Source: an uncultured Clostridia bacterium
Lineage (GTDB): Bacteria > Bacillota > Clostridia > TANB77 > CAG-508
DNA: 64,000 nucleotides
NCBI GenBank assembly: GCA_947626885.1
Contig: CANQTX010000004.1
Location: 1-64,000, forward strand
Direction: 5' to 3'
Of this stretch, positions 52,432 to 62,432 are shown in pieces (the stretch's first letter is position 1; every line of letters starts with the position of its first letter). Under the pieces are notes generated by a model, which was not told the DNA's origin, searched no databases, and saw only the letters and a list, made by a program, of their open reading frames with translations. The position numbers were made by a program, and so were the translations under genes.

Positions 52432-55204
52432 AATTCATGAATTAGCGAAAAATTTAGGCGTAGATACGAAAAAAATGGTTGATGTTGCTAAGAAAAATGG
52501 AATAGAAATCAAGAACCATTTAAGTTCTATCACTGATGAAGAGGCAAAAAAAATAGAAAAATTGATTAAAGGAGTTTCAAACATAAAACCTATGGAGAAT
52601 AAAAAAGAAAAAAAGGAAAAGAAAGAAAGAAGTCAAGAACCAGTTATTATTAGAAGGGCTGTTATTATTAATAATGATGAGGAAAATAAAAGAAAAGAAG
52701 AAGAAGAAAAAAGAAGAAGAGAGGCAACAAGAAATAATGATGTAGGGTTTATTCAAAACAAAAGAAAGAAGGATTATAATATTGTTTACAGAGATAAACC
52801 AACAAAGCCATTAACAGTAAGTGAATTGTTTGGTATTGGTAAGAAAAAGGAACCTGAAAAAAAAGCAGAAGGAAAAAAAGAAAATATATCGATGAAAAGT
52901 GAAGAATCAGTTGCAACAAATAAAGTATTGGAAAAAGAAAAATCAACGATATCATCTAAAAAGAACATGCAACAGAACCATAGATCTAATTATAATGACA
53001 GGGGTAATAGTACGCAGAATAATGGTTATAATATGAAAAGAAACTTCAATAATGAGCAAAGAAATAACAGAGGGAATGATAGAACAGATAACAGAAATAA
53101 TAATCAAAAAAGAATGGACGACAGAGGGGGTATGAACAAGAGAATTAAGAACATTATGGATGTTGATATTCCTGCAGAAAAAGAGAATGTAAGAGAATAT
53201 GGAAATAAAATTAAAGATAAAATGAAACAGAACGCAAGACAAGATGAACAAAAAACTAAAAAAACAAATCGTAGAAATAATCAAAATGATTTTGATTCCG
53301 ATAAATTAAATAATTTAAAGAAACGAAATAAATTATCAAATATGTTTGCTGAAGGGGAAATGCTTGATTATTATGATTTAAGTACAGAACGAGGAAGAAG
53401 AGCGAGAAAAAAGAATGGAAAACAAGAAAATAGAACAAAACAAAAAATTTTTAAATTAACAGAAATTACGATTCCGGAGACTATTACAGTAAAAGATTTA
53501 GCAACAGAAATGAAAATAACTAGTAGTGATGTTATTAAAAAATTATTAAGCTTAGGAATTATGGCAACCATTAATAATGAGATCGACTTTGACACAGCAT
53601 TTCTAATTGCACAAGAGTATGGTATTAATGCAATAAAGAAAAATATTGTAACTGATGAAGATATTTTAATTGATGAAACTGAAGATAAAGAAGAAGATTT
53701 ACAACCTAGACCACCAGTTATTGTAGTAATGGGACACGTTGACCATGGAAAAACATCTCTTTTAGATGCTATCCGAAGTACAAATGTTATTGAGGGAGAA
53801 TCAGGTGGAATTACACAACATATTGGTGCTTATCAAGTTAGAGTTAACGATAGGGATATTACTTTTTTAGATACACCAGGGCATGAAGCATTTACCAATA
53901 TGCGTGCTAGAGGTGCCATGATTACAGATATTGCGATACTAGTTGTTGCTGCTAATGATGGTGTTATGCCACAAACAGTTGAAGCAATTAATCATGCTAA
54001 AGCGGCAGAAATTCCTATTATTGTTGCTGTGAATAAAATGGATTTACCAGATGCTAATTTTGAAAAAGTACAACAAGAATTAATGAAGTATGAGTTAGTA
54101 CCAGAACAATGGGGAGGAGATACCATTTACGTACCAATTTCTGCAAAGAAAAAAGAGGGAATTGATAATCTTTTAGAAATGGTATTATTAGAAGCAGATG
54201 TACTAGAATTAAAAGCAAATCCTACAAAACAAGCAAAAGGAACAGTTATTGAGGCTAGATTAGATAAAACTAGAGGATCAGTAGCTACAATGCTTGTACA
54301 AAGAGGAAAGTTAGATGTAGGTGATACAATTATTGTTGGTTCTTCAATTGGTAGAATAAGGACAATGCTAAATGATAAAGGGAAAAAAGTTAAATCAGCA
54401 GGACCTTCTATGCCAGTTGAGATTACGGGTTTAACTTCCGTACCGCAATCAGGAGATATTTTTTATGAAGTAAAAGATGAAAGAACAGCAAAACATTTAA
54501 TTGAAAAAAGAAAATATGAACAAAGACAAAAAACATTAAATCAAAATTCTATTGTTACATTAGATGATTTATTTAGTAAAATTGAAAGTGAAAATTTAAA
54601 ACAGTTAAACTTAATTGTAAAAGCGGATGTTCAGGGTTCTGTGGAAGCTTTAAAACAATCATTGGAAAAATTATCGAATGAGGAAGTAAAAGTAAAGGTT
54701 ATTCATTCAAATGTTGGTGGCGTTACAGAAACAGATATTACGTTAGCAAAAGTTTCTGGTGCTATTATTATTGCATTTAATGTAAGACCTGAAGTAATTG
54801 CTAAAACAATAGCAGATAAAGAAGGGGTTCAAATTAAACAATATTCTGTTATTTATGATGCTATTAATGATGTGGAAGCTGCTATGAAAGGAATGCTTGA
54901 TCCGATATTTAAAGAAGTAGTTATTGGAACAGCAGAAATTAGACAAACATTTAAAGTGTCTAATGTAGGAACAATTGCAGGAAGCTATGTATTAACAGGA
55001 AAAGTTTCTAGAAATGCAGGTATAAGAGTTATCCGAGACCATATTGTTATTCATGATGGAAAATTAATATCTCTTAAAAGATTTAAGGATGATGTTAAAG
55101 AAGTGGATAAGGGATATGAGTGTGGTCTTCAAATAGAGAATTTTAATGATGTTAAAGAAGGCGATCAATTAGAAGTTTACATTATGGAAGAAGTGAATCG
55201 ATAA
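52418..55204 (+). CDS. infB: Translation initiation factor IF-2
   Basis: 928 aa from TTG 52418, which lies 7 bases after GGAGGT; the track start 52403 covers the ribosome site itself. The N-terminal region (about 1-330) includes an IF2_N domain and an Asn/Arg/Lys-rich low-complexity stretch. G domain motifs are GHVDHGKTS (about 440), DTPGHEAF and NKMD, followed by domains II-IV. IF-2 places initiator tRNA on the ribosome. Confidence 0.96.
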   Translation: MGKIKIHELAKNLGVDTKKMVDVAKKNGIEIKNHLSSITDEEAKKIEKLIKGVSNIKPMENKKEKKEKKERSQEPVIIRRAVIINNDEENKRKEEEEKRRREATRNNDVGFIQNKRKKDYNIVYRDKPTKPLTVSELFGIGKKKEPEKKAEGKKENISMKSEESVATNKVLEKEKSTISSKKNMQQNHRSNYNDRGNSTQNNGYNMKRNFNNEQRNNRGNDRTDNRNNNQKRMDDRGGMNKRIKNIMDVDIPAEKENVREYGNKIKDKMKQNARQDEQKTKKTNRRNNQNDFDSDKLNNLKKRNKLSNMFAEGEMLDYYDLSTERGRRARKKNGKQENRTKQKIFKLTEITIPETITVKDLATEMKITSSDVIKKLLSLGIMATINNEIDFDTAFLIAQEYGINAIKKNIVTDEDILIDETEDKEEDLQPRPPVIVVMGHVDHGKTSLLDAIRSTNVIEGESGGITQHIGAYQVRVNDRDITFLDTPGHEAFTNMRARGAMITDIAILVVAANDGVMPQTVEAINHAKAAEIPIIVAVNKMDLPDANFEKVQQELMKYELVPEQWGGDTIYVPISAKKKEGIDNLLEMVLLEADVLELKANPTKQAKGTVIEARLDKTRGSVATMLVQRGKLDVGDTIIVGSSIGRIRTMLNDKGKKVKSAGPSMPVEITGLTSVPQSGDIFYEVKDERTAKHLIEKRKYEQRQKTLNQNSIVTLDDLFSKIESENLKQLNLIVKADVQGSVEALKQSLEKLSNEEVKVKVIHSNVGGVTETDITLAKVSGAIIIAFNVRPEVIAKTIADKEGVQIKQYSVIYDAINDVEAAMKGMLDPIFKEVVIGTAEIRQTFKVSNVGTIAGSYVLTGKVSRNAGIRVIRDHIVIHDGKLISLKRFKDDVKEVDKGYECGLQIENFNDVKEGDQLEVYIMEEVNR

Positions 55205-55218
55205 AACATATAAAGTTA

Positions 55219-55271
55219 AAGGTTTATAGATGAATCCTTAAAAAATCTAAATATAAAAGTAAGGAAAATAT
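55219..55271 (+). promoter_or_regulatory. Candidate pseudoknot leader, copy B (before rbfA)
   Basis: Contains AAGG, TTTATAGAT, TCCTT, six A, ATCTAAAT and then AAGGA before the start. AAGG/CCTT and TAGAT/ATCTA interleave as an H-type pseudoknot, the same arrangement as copies A and C. Confidence 0.45.
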
Positions 55272-55640
55272 ATGACAAATCACAACAGTAATAGAATGAA
55301 TAAAATTGATGAGGAAATAAAAAAAGAAATTAGTAAGATTATCACAACGGAACTGAAAAATCCTCATCTAACAGGTCTTATTAGTGTGACAAAAGTAAAA
55401 ACAACACCAGACTTAAAATTTGCTAGAGTTTATGTTAGTATGATAAACGAGAAAAGTAAAAAAGATAATTTATCTATTTTAAAACAATCTAGTGGTTATA
55501 TGAGAAGTGCTATTGCTAAAAGAATAAATTTAAGAATAACACCGGAGTTAATCTTTGAATTCGATGAAACCATTGAATATGGTGCAAGAATTGATACTAT
55601 TTTAAAAGATATTACAAAAGATTTAAAAAAAGAAAAGTGA
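55272..55640 (+). CDS. rbfA: 30S ribosome-binding factor RbfA
   Basis: 122 aa with the KH-like RbfA fold: RMNKIDEEIKKEISKIITTELKNP, then FARVYVSMINE and LRITPELIFEFDETIEYGARID. It is needed for 16S rRNA 5' maturation and cold growth. The about 65-base gap after infB contains a repeated structured leader. Confidence 0.93.
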   Translation: MTNHNSNRMNKIDEEIKKEISKIITTELKNPHLTGLISVTKVKTTPDLKFARVYVSMINEKSKKDNLSILKQSSGYMRSAIAKRINLRITPELIFEFDETIEYGARIDTILKDITKDLKKEK

Positions 55641-55680
55641 TACTTATAAATAAAAATATATAAAGAAATTTACGATATGA

Positions 55681-55735
55681 TAGGTTTATAGGTAAATCCT
55701 TTTAAAAACCTAAATTATGATACAAGGAGAAAGTA
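55681..55735 (+). promoter_or_regulatory. Candidate pseudoknot leader, copy C (before nrnA)
   Basis: As copy B, but the second stem reads TAGGT/ACCTA instead of TAGAT/ATCTA: a compensatory A-to-G and T-to-C change that keeps pairing. A nested alternative TAGGTTT/AAACCTA also exists here. Confidence 0.45.
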
Positions 55736-56686
55736 ATGACATTAGATGATGTATTAGAAGAAATTAAAAAGGCAGAAGATATAGTAATAATGGCACATGA
55801 AGGTCCAGATGGGGATGCTATTGGAAGTTGTCTTGCTATGTGTCTTGCGCTTCGAAATATGGGAAAGAAAGCTGATGTTCTCATTAAAGAGTATCCAGAG
55901 AATTTTTCATTTTTACCTGGTATAGAATATATAAAATCAGAAGCAAGAAAAGAGGCTTATGATTTAGCAATTGTATTGGATTGTCCGGATATAAAAAGAG
56001 TAAATCCAGAATATATAGAATATTTTGAAAATGCAAAAGTGAAAGTAGAATTTGATCATCATAATAAAAATTCCATGTTTGCTGACTATAATATTGTTAA
56101 TCATGTTTCTCCTGCTTGTGCACAAATTTTAGTATCTAGCTTTGAATATTTGAATATTGAGATTACAAAAGAAATAGGGATTTGCTTATTAACAGGTATT
56201 ATTACAGATACAGGCGGTTTCAAAAATACAGGAATCACAACAGATACTTTTGAATTTGCTTCTTGGGCATTGGAAAAAGGAATCAATTTGCCAGTCATAT
56301 ATAGACAATCTATGTTAACAATGACAAAAACAAAATTTGAAGTACAAAAACTTTGTATGGATCGTCTAGAATTTTGGGCAGAAGGAAAAATTGCGTTTAC
56401 ATATATTACTAAAGAAGATGATGAAAGGATAGGAATAAAAACAGGTGATCATGAAGGGGTTGTTGAAATTGGAAGAAGTATTGAAGGGGTAGAGGTATCT
56501 ATTTTCTTATATGAGAAAGATAAAGGATTCAAAGCTTCTCTTCGTTCCAATGATTATGTGAATGTTTCAGAAGTTTGTCTAATATTTGGAGGTGGCGGAC
56601 ATATAAGAGCTGCTGGAACAAATTTAAATATGTCTTTAGAAGAAGCCAAAAAAGCAATTATTACTGAAACAACAAAGTATCTATAG
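55736..56686 (+). CDS. nrnA: Nano-RNase/pAp phosphatase NrnA (DHH family)
   Basis: 316 aa. DHH motifs are HEGPDGDAIGS (about 21), VLDCPD (about 83), EFDHHNKN (about 104) and TDTGGFKNTG (about 162). The DHHA1 domain ends with FGGGGHIRAAG (about 281). NrnA degrades short RNA and 3'-phosphoadenosine phosphate. It follows rbfA as in many Firmicutes. Confidence 0.93.
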   Translation: MTLDDVLEEIKKAEDIVIMAHEGPDGDAIGSCLAMCLALRNMGKKADVLIKEYPENFSFLPGIEYIKSEARKEAYDLAIVLDCPDIKRVNPEYIEYFENAKVKVEFDHHNKNSMFADYNIVNHVSPACAQILVSSFEYLNIEITKEIGICLLTGIITDTGGFKNTGITTDTFEFASWALEKGINLPVIYRQSMLTMTKTKFEVQKLCMDRLEFWAEGKIAFTYITKEDDERIGIKTGDHEGVVEIGRSIEGVEVSIFLYEKDKGFKASLRSNDYVNVSEVCLIFGGGGHIRAAGTNLNMSLEEAKKAIITETTKYL

Positions 56687-56708
56687 TAATTGTATATTCA
56701 TCAATAAT

Positions 56709-56772
56709 AAAAATAAACTAGAAGATGAAAAGAGTATTCATATCTATTAATTCTAGTTTTATTTTTTTGTAA
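56709..56772 (+). terminator. Terminator after nrnA
   Basis: AAAAATAAACTAGAA pairs with TTCTAGTTTTATTTTT across a 27-base loop and ends in T. Confidence 0.7.
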
Positions 56773-56783
56773 AAAATACTATC

Positions 56784-56812
56784 TTGATTTTTCTTATGAC
56801 TCCTGTTATACT
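56784..56812 (+). promoter_or_regulatory. Promoter of truB
   Basis: TTGATT and TATACT are 17 bases apart, so truB has its own promoter behind a terminator. Confidence 0.6.
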
Positions 56813-56892
56813 ATGTACACACGAGGTAAAAGAGATATTAAATATTATAATAAAAAATATAGCAATACATAAAAAATAATTTTGGTGATGAT

Positions 56893-57774
56893 ATGAATGG
56901 AATGATAATTATTAATAAGCCTTTGGGTTTTACATCGCAAGATGTAGTATCTAAAGTAAAAAAAATATTAAATATAAAAAAAGCAGGGCATATAGGAACA
57001 CTGGATCCTATGGCAACAGGTGTTTTACCAATTTTACTGGGGAGTTACACTAAATTAACAAAGTATTTAATAGAACATGATAAAACTTATAGAGCAACAG
57101 TAAAGTTAGGGAAAAAAACAGATACGGGCGATAGTGAAGGAAATATTATAGAAGAAGAAAAAGTGGATATATCGATGTTACACCATGAAAAGGTGAAAAA
57201 CGTATTAGATTCTTTTCAAGGTATACAAAAACAAAAACCACCTATGTATGCAGCTATTAAAATACAAGGAAAAAAATTATATGAATACGCTCGTTTAGGA
57301 GAACAAATTCTTGTTCCAGAGAGGGAAATTCAAATTTATGAAATCAAATTAATGGATATTTGTTCAGAATTAAATGAGATATCTTTTCAAGTAAATTGTT
57401 CCAAAGGTACTTATATAAGAGTATTATGTGAAGATATTGCAAAACGATTAGGAACCATTGGATATATGCAATCTTTATGTAGAATAGCTGTAGATAAATT
57501 GATATTGGAAAATGCAATTACGATTGAAATGCTAGAAAAAAATAAATATAATGAGCAGTATTTGCAAGAAAATGTTTTAACAATGCAAGAAATATTTCAT
57601 AATTTGTTACAAATTACTTTAAACGAAAAACAAGAAAGATTATTTTTAAATGGTGGCTTATTATCTTTTCAATTAAACGATGGATTATACCATATTTATA
57701 ATGCAAAGCAAGAATATTTAGGTATTGGTAAAATAACAGAAAAATTATTAAAAAGAGATGTACTGATTGTATAA
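56893..57774 (+). CDS. truB: tRNA pseudouridine(55) synthase
   Basis: 293 aa. The catalytic Asp is in GHIGTLDPMATGVLP (about 37-50); the RATVKLGKKTDTGDSEG and YTKLTKYL motifs are present. The C-terminal part carries a PUA-like domain. ribF, which usually follows truB in this operon, is not in the window; ispG comes next. Confidence 0.95.
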   Translation: MNGMIIINKPLGFTSQDVVSKVKKILNIKKAGHIGTLDPMATGVLPILLGSYTKLTKYLIEHDKTYRATVKLGKKTDTGDSEGNIIEEEKVDISMLHHEKVKNVLDSFQGIQKQKPPMYAAIKIQGKKLYEYARLGEQILVPEREIQIYEIKLMDICSELNEISFQVNCSKGTYIRVLCEDIAKRLGTIGYMQSLCRIAVDKLILENAITIEMLEKNKYNEQYLQENVLTMQEIFHNLLQITLNEKQERLFLNGGLLSFQLNDGLYHIYNAKQEYLGIGKITEKLLKRDVLIV

Positions 57775-57817
57775 AATAAAAAAGGATTGATAGTTTTAAA
57801 TAAGTAGTTTGATAGAC

Positions 57818-57847
57818 TTGTAGGTATTCTTTGTTTTGTGATATAAT
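57818..57847 (+). promoter_or_regulatory. Promoter of ispG
   Basis: TTGTAG and TATAAT are 18 bases apart, about 37 bases before the gene. Confidence 0.5.
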
Positions 57848-57883
57848 TTATAAATAAGATAATGAAAATAAAAGGAGATAGAT

Positions 57884-58942
57884 ATGTATCAAAGGTGTAA
57901 CACTAAGCCGATTTTTGTAAAAAATATACAAATAGGTGGGCAAGAAAAAGTTATTATTCAGTCTATGTGCAATACAAAAACAAAAGATATTGAAGCTACT
58001 GTAAAACAAATACTAGAATTAGAAAAAGCAGGTTGTGAAATGATTAGAGTAGCTTGCTTAGACATAGAAGATGCTAATGCGATAACAGAAATCAAAAAAT
58101 ATATTCATATTCCAATTGTAGCAGATATTCATTTTGATTATAGGATTGCACTTGCTGCTATTGAAAGTGGTGCAGATAAAATAAGAATTAATCCAGGGAA
58201 TATAGGAGATGAATGGAAAATTAGAGCAGTTGTGGAAGCATGTAAAAAATATCATCTACCTATTAGAATTGGTATTAATGGTGGTTCATTAGAAAAAGAA
58301 GTATTAGAAAAGTATGGAAAACCGTGTAGCGATGCTATGATTGAGAGTGCTAGAAGGCATGTGTCTATCTTAGAAAAATTAGATTTTTATGATATTGCAC
58401 TATCTTTAAAAGCTTCGAATTTAGATATGTGCATAGATGCTTATGAAAAAGCAGCAGAAGAATTTATATATCCGTTACATTTAGGTATTACAGAAGCGGG
58501 AACAGCTTTTAGTGGAACTATTAAGTCAAGTGTTGGATTAGGAATTTTATTGCGCCAAGGAATAGGAGATACTATAAGGGTTTCGTTATCAGATGATCCA
58601 ATTGAAGAAATATATGTTTGTAAAGAAATATTAAAAAATTGTAATTTGTATCGAAATAGTCCTAAACTAATTTCATGTCCTACTTGTGGTAGAACACAAT
58701 ATAATTTGATTCCTATTGCAAAAGAAATGGAAAAATTTTTACAAAATTTGGAAGCAAATATCACAGTGGCAATTATGGGATGTGCTGTTAATGGTCCTGG
58801 GGAAGCTAAAGAAGCGGATATTGGAATTGCTGGTGGAAAAGGAGAAGGATTACTTTTTAAAAAGGGAAAAGTCATTAGAAAAATACCAGAAGCAGAAATG
58901 TTAGAAACTTTAAAAAAAGAAATTTTAGCAATGATACAATAA
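57884..58942 (+). CDS. ispG: 4-hydroxy-3-methylbut-2-enyl diphosphate synthase
   Basis: IspG of the MEP isoprenoid pathway, 352 aa. The TIM barrel starts [19 protein letters not shown]. The Fe-S cluster Cys lie in CPTCGRTQ (about 266) and GCAVNGPGE (about 301). It supplies undecaprenyl and other isoprenoid carriers needed by the surface-glycan genes. rlmH follows after 28 bases. Confidence 0.95.
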   Translation: MYQRCNTKPIFVKNIQIGGQEKVIIQSMCNTKTKDIEATVKQILELEKAGCEMIRVACLDIEDANAITEIKKYIHIPIVADIHFDYRIALAAIESGADKIRINPGNIGDEWKIRAVVEACKKYHLPIRIGINGGSLEKEVLEKYGKPCSDAMIESARRHVSILEKLDFYDIALSLKASNLDMCIDAYEKAAEEFIYPLHLGITEAGTAFSGTIKSSVGLGILLRQGIGDTIRVSLSDDPIEEIYVCKEILKNCNLYRNSPKLISCPTCGRTQYNLIPIAKEMEKFLQNLEANITVAIMGCAVNGPGEAKEADIGIAGGKGEGLLFKKGKVIRKIPEAEMLETLKKEILAMIQ

Positions 58943-58970
58943 ATGATTGTATCAGAAATGGAAAGAAAAA

Positions 58971-59453
58971 GTGTTAGAAATTAATATAATTTGTATAGGA
59001 AAACTAAAAGAAGATTACTTAAAAAAAGCAGTAGCAGAATATGCAAAGAGATTATCTAAATATTGTCATTTAATGATAGTAGAATTACAAGATGAAAAAT
59101 TACCCAATAAATTATATGATAAAGAGTTAGAGGAAATCAAACGCATTGAAAGTAAAAGAATGATAGATGTTATTAAAAAAGATACTTATGTAATATGCTT
59201 AGATTTAAAAGGAAAGCAATATACGTCTGAAGCTTTTTCTCAAAAAATTGAAGAGATTGCTTTGCATTTTAATCATAGCATCACTTTTATTATCGGTGGT
59301 ACATTGGGAATAAATGAAGAATTGTTAAATTTGGCGAAAGAAAAAATCAGTTTTTCAACAATGACATTTCCACATCAATTCATAAGAATTTTTTTATTGG
59401 AACAATTATTTAGAGCTTTTAAGATTTCTCACCATGAAAGATATCATTGGTAG
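58971..59453 (+). CDS. rlmH: 23S rRNA (pseudouridine1915-N3)-methyltransferase RlmH
   Basis: 160 aa from GTG 58971, with GGAAAG upstream; the product then begins LEINIICIGKLKEDY, matching the family N-terminus. The track start 58947 (TTG) adds eight residues and has no ribosome site. SPOUT-fold motifs are FIIGGTLGINEEL (about 103) and the C-terminal FPHQFIRIFLLEQLFRAFKI...YHW. Confidence 0.93.
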   Translation: MLEINIICIGKLKEDYLKKAVAEYAKRLSKYCHLMIVELQDEKLPNKLYDKELEEIKRIESKRMIDVIKKDTYVICLDLKGKQYTSEAFSQKIEEIALHFNHSITFIIGGTLGINEELLNLAKEKISFSTMTFPHQFIRIFLLEQLFRAFKISHHERYHW

Positions 59454-59490
59454 TTCTTAAATATTTATAAAATTAAAGGAGAAAATCATC

Positions 59491-60507
59491 ATGAATTATC
59501 CAAAAAATTTAGAAAAAGGAGATACCATAGGTATTTGTGCACCTTCTTTGGGAATTATAGCACCAGATAAATTGAGACGATTAGATGCTGCTATAAAGCA
59601 GTTGAAACAAATGGGATATGATGTTATAGAAACCAGTAGTGTTAGAAAGATGGAAAGAGGAAGAAGTGCTACTGCTGAACAAAGAGCAAAAGAGTTTATG
59701 GAATTATGGGAAAATGAATCTGTAAAATTAATTATTTTTGCAGCAGGTGGTGATTTTTTATGTGAAATGTTAACATACTTGGATTGGAAAAAACTAAAAA
59801 CATTGCCTCCAAAATGGGTACAAGGATATTCTAATATTACGGATTTAACGTTTCTAATGAATTCTATATTAGAAATACCATCAATGCATTGTCAAAATAT
59901 TAAAGACTATGCAATGAAACCATTACATAGAAGTTTAATAGATGCTTTAGCAATAGAATCTGGTGAAGAAGTTGTTCAAGAGTCATTTGAAAAATATGAA
60001 AAAAATTGGAAGGAAGAAACAGATCCTTGTGCTACATATCATTTAACAGAAAAAGTTAGATGGAGAAATTTAATAGGTGGTGATAGAATTGTCATACAAG
60101 GCAGAACATTAGGTGGTAATTTAGACAGTTTGATAAATTTTTTTGGTACAAAATATGATAAGATTAATGATTATATTGATAAGCATAAAGAGGAAGGTAT
60201 TATATGGTTTTTAGAATGTTATGAAATGAGTACGGCTATAGTATATCGCATACTATGGCAAATGAAACAGGCTTCTTATTTTCGCTATTGTAATGGTATA
60301 ATTTTTGGCAGATCATTATTAATGCGAGAAGATTATGGAATTACATTTTCAGAAACAATAAAAGACGCTTTAGGAGATTTAAACATTCCCATTATTTGTG
60401 ATGCAGATATAGGGCATGTATCTCCACAGATGGCTATAGTTAATGGTGCTATTTTAAAGATTACTTCTGAGAAGGGAAAAGGAACAGTAGAGACCTTTTT
60501 GCGATAG
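59491..60507 (+). CDS. LD-carboxypeptidase-like protein (S66 family)
   Basis: 338 aa. The S66 nucleophile is in VQGYSNITDLTF (about 110-120), with Glu in FLECYEMS (about 247) and His in DADIGHVSPQMAI (about 314). S66 enzymes are LD-carboxypeptidases of peptidoglycan recycling or MccF-type immunity enzymes that cut microcin C-like adenylates. No signal peptide is present, which fits cytoplasmic action. The exact substrate cannot be decided here. Confidence 0.85.
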   Translation: MNYPKNLEKGDTIGICAPSLGIIAPDKLRRLDAAIKQLKQMGYDVIETSSVRKMERGRSATAEQRAKEFMELWENESVKLIIFAAGGDFLCEMLTYLDWKKLKTLPPKWVQGYSNITDLTFLMNSILEIPSMHCQNIKDYAMKPLHRSLIDALAIESGEEVVQESFEKYEKNWKEETDPCATYHLTEKVRWRNLIGGDRIVIQGRTLGGNLDSLINFFGTKYDKINDYIDKHKEEGIIWFLECYEMSTAIVYRILWQMKQASYFRYCNGIIFGRSLLMREDYGITFSETIKDALGDLNIPIICDADIGHVSPQMAIVNGAILKITSEKGKGTVETFLR

Positions 60508-60575
60508 TGTAAAAACAGATGAAATTTTTGTAAATAACAAATGATGTATAAATAAGAAAGGGTAAAAGGAATAAA

Positions 60576-61766
60576 ATGGAGGATCAAGCTAGAAATCATA
60601 CTGCTATATTAGAAACAAATGATGAAATAATAAGTACTGATGTAGTAACTGATAAAAAAAAGAACAGAGATATTGTAGTAGATTTTATCAGAATAATAGC
60701 ATGTTTGATGGTTATTGGAACACATATAACACTGACTACTTATAATATATATGAAGTGCAAGTGGATTGGAGCAGACTATTAACAAAGTGTTTTTTAGCA
60801 GATGGTGTAGGAATATTTTTTTTAATTATAGGTTTTTTTATAGCAAATGGAAGAAATTATCCAAACATAGTTATTCATGCAATAAAAAAGGTTATTTTGC
60901 CTTCTATCTTGTTATTAATTTTTGCTGATATATTTTCAAAATTTCTTGTAAACCAAGCAACTTTTATGGAGTGTATTAGAAATATAGGAATCCAAAATGT
61001 TCAAGATATTATCTATTGTATTTTAAAAGGAAATGTGAGGGAATTTGTACCAAGTGCTATACATCTTTGGTATATTTTTGATTATATTAAAATTATATTA
61101 TGGTTTCCTATTTTGCGATGTATTTGCCAAGATTGTAAAGAGGCAAAGTATGCAAGAAGAATAGCTATTGTGTTGAGTATAGGCAGTATAGGAATAGAAG
61201 AAATTCAAAAATTTTTTACATTATCTATAGGAAAAATTGAAATTTTTAGTATAATTGATGCCAAATTATTACTAGTATTATTGGGTTATGAAATATCTTG
61301 TTATAAAGATACAATTAAGAATAACAAAAAAATAGGAATAGTTGCTTTTTTATGTTTTATAGTGGTTAATAGTGTTCGTTATAAACTAGAAATGCAATAT
61401 ATGATTGTCAACCACTTAGTAAAAGAAGAAGCTTTTATTAATTGGGATACTCTATTTGGAATTATATCGGCTGTTAGTTTATTTATAGCAGTATATACAA
61501 TAGAAATAAACAATAAAACATTAAGTAGCATTATTACATGGATAAGTGGTATGACTTTTGGTATATATTTGATACATTATCTTGTTATTGCTAAAATTGA
61601 TCTTTTTAAATTTGAGAAAATCAGTACAATTAAGTTTGAAATGCTATACATGATAGTAGGGATTATTACAATTTTTTTTATGTCTCTTGTAATTTGTTGG
61701 ATCTTAAAAGTATTGTCGGATACTGTAAAAAGTGGTATAAAGTGTATTATAAGACAAAAAAAATAA
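60576..61766 (+). CDS. Acyltransferase family 3 membrane protein
   Basis: 396 aa with about ten membrane helices. The first helix carries VDFIRIIACLMVIGTHI (about 29-45), with the Arg and His typical of OafA/WecH-like acyltransferases that acetylate surface sugars. The middle helices follow the family pattern and ISGMTFGIYLIHYL (about 325) is near the end. It may modify the cell-surface glycan. A ribosome site (AAGGGTAAAAGG) precedes the start. Confidence 0.85.
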   Translation: MEDQARNHTAILETNDEIISTDVVTDKKKNRDIVVDFIRIIACLMVIGTHITLTTYNIYEVQVDWSRLLTKCFLADGVGIFFLIIGFFIANGRNYPNIVIHAIKKVILPSILLLIFADIFSKFLVNQATFMECIRNIGIQNVQDIIYCILKGNVREFVPSAIHLWYIFDYIKIILWFPILRCICQDCKEAKYARRIAIVLSIGSIGIEEIQKFFTLSIGKIEIFSIIDAKLLLVLLGYEISCYKDTIKNNKKIGIVAFLCFIVVNSVRYKLEMQYMIVNHLVKEEAFINWDTLFGIISAVSLFIAVYTIEINNKTLSSIITWISGMTFGIYLIHYLVIAKIDLFKFEKISTIKFEMLYMIVGIITIFFMSLVICWILKVLSDTVKSGIKCIIRQKK

Positions 61767-61782
61767 AAAATTCATAAAATAC

Positions 61783-61811
61783 TTGATTTTTCAATAAAAA
61801 TATAGTAAAAT
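61783..61811 (+). promoter_or_regulatory. Promoter of rpsO
   Basis: TTGATT and TAAAAT are 17 bases apart, about 95 bases before the gene. Confidence 0.65.
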
Positions 61812-61828
61812 TTTTACTGTAGAAAGTA

Positions 61829-61876
61829 CCATATACTTAGTTAAAGAAAAAAACCTACTTGATACTCAGTTTATGG
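61829..61876 (+). promoter_or_regulatory. Leader stem of rpsO, possible S15 autoregulation site
   Basis: CCATATACTTAG pairs with CTCAGTTTATGG, giving ten base pairs with two mismatches, between promoter and ribosome site. S15 represses its own mRNA through leader structures in several bacteria; binding here is inference. Confidence 0.45.
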
Positions 61877-61904
61877 CAAATTTAAATAATAGGAGGAATT
61901 TATT

Positions 61905-62168
61905 ATGACAAAGGAAAGAAAACAAGAAATTATTGCTATGTATAAAAGAGAGGAAAATGATACGGGTTCTCCAGAAGTTCAAATAGCTCTTTTAACAGAA
62001 AGAATTTCAGAGTTGACAGAACATTTAAAAATTCACACAAAGGATAATCATTCCAGAAGAGGTCTTTTAAAAATGGTTGGTAAACGTAGAAATTTATTGA
62101 ACTATTTGGCAAAGAAAGATATGAATAGATATAGAGAAATTGCACAAAAATTATCTTTAAGAAAATAA
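61905..62168 (+). CDS. rpsO: Small ribosomal subunit protein uS15
   Basis: 87 aa, normal length, with [37 protein letters not shown] and the C-terminal LSLRK. S15 binds 16S rRNA early in 30S assembly. It precedes pnp as in most bacteria. Confidence 0.97.
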   Translation: MTKERKQEIIAMYKREENDTGSPEVQIALLTERISELTEHLKIHTKDNHSRRGLLKMVGKRRNLLNYLAKKDMNRYREIAQKLSLRK

Positions 62169-62171
62169 AAA

Positions 62172-62228
62172 AACGCCAGCGGGTTACGGGTTAAATTCAT
62201 GATTCATTATAACAACGCTGGTTTTTTT
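62172..62228 (+). terminator. Terminator after rpsO
   Basis: CCAGCG pairs with CGCTGG over a long loop and is followed by seven T residues. It may allow partial read-through into pnp. Confidence 0.75.
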
Positions 62229-62386
62229 ATTTATCATAATATTCTTGATTTATAGTTCGTTATATAGTAAAATAATTGTGGCTATTTATTTGAAAACGTA
62301 GCTTGTACAATATGTTATATAAGAAGAAGTCAAAAAAATAAGGCAAGCATATTTTAAATATTTTGTAAAATAATATATTGTAGAGG

Positions 62387-62431
62387 TTACATTTCAAATA
62401 AAAGCTGATTGGAAATAAGGAGGAAATGTAA
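62387..62431 (+). promoter_or_regulatory. Hairpin enclosing the pnp ribosome site
   Basis: TTACATTTC (62387) pairs perfectly with GAAATGTAA (62423). The ribosome site AAGGAGG sits inside the loop edge and the stem ends one base before the start codon. It could sequester initiation. Confidence 0.5.
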
Positions 62432-62432
62432 A

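Noticed and set aside
55219-55735. Leader repeats as ordinary preQ1-I riboswitches
   Set aside because: The topology is similar, but downstream genes have no link to queuosine and the conserved preQ1-I core bases cannot be matched with certainty; kept as an orphan candidate.
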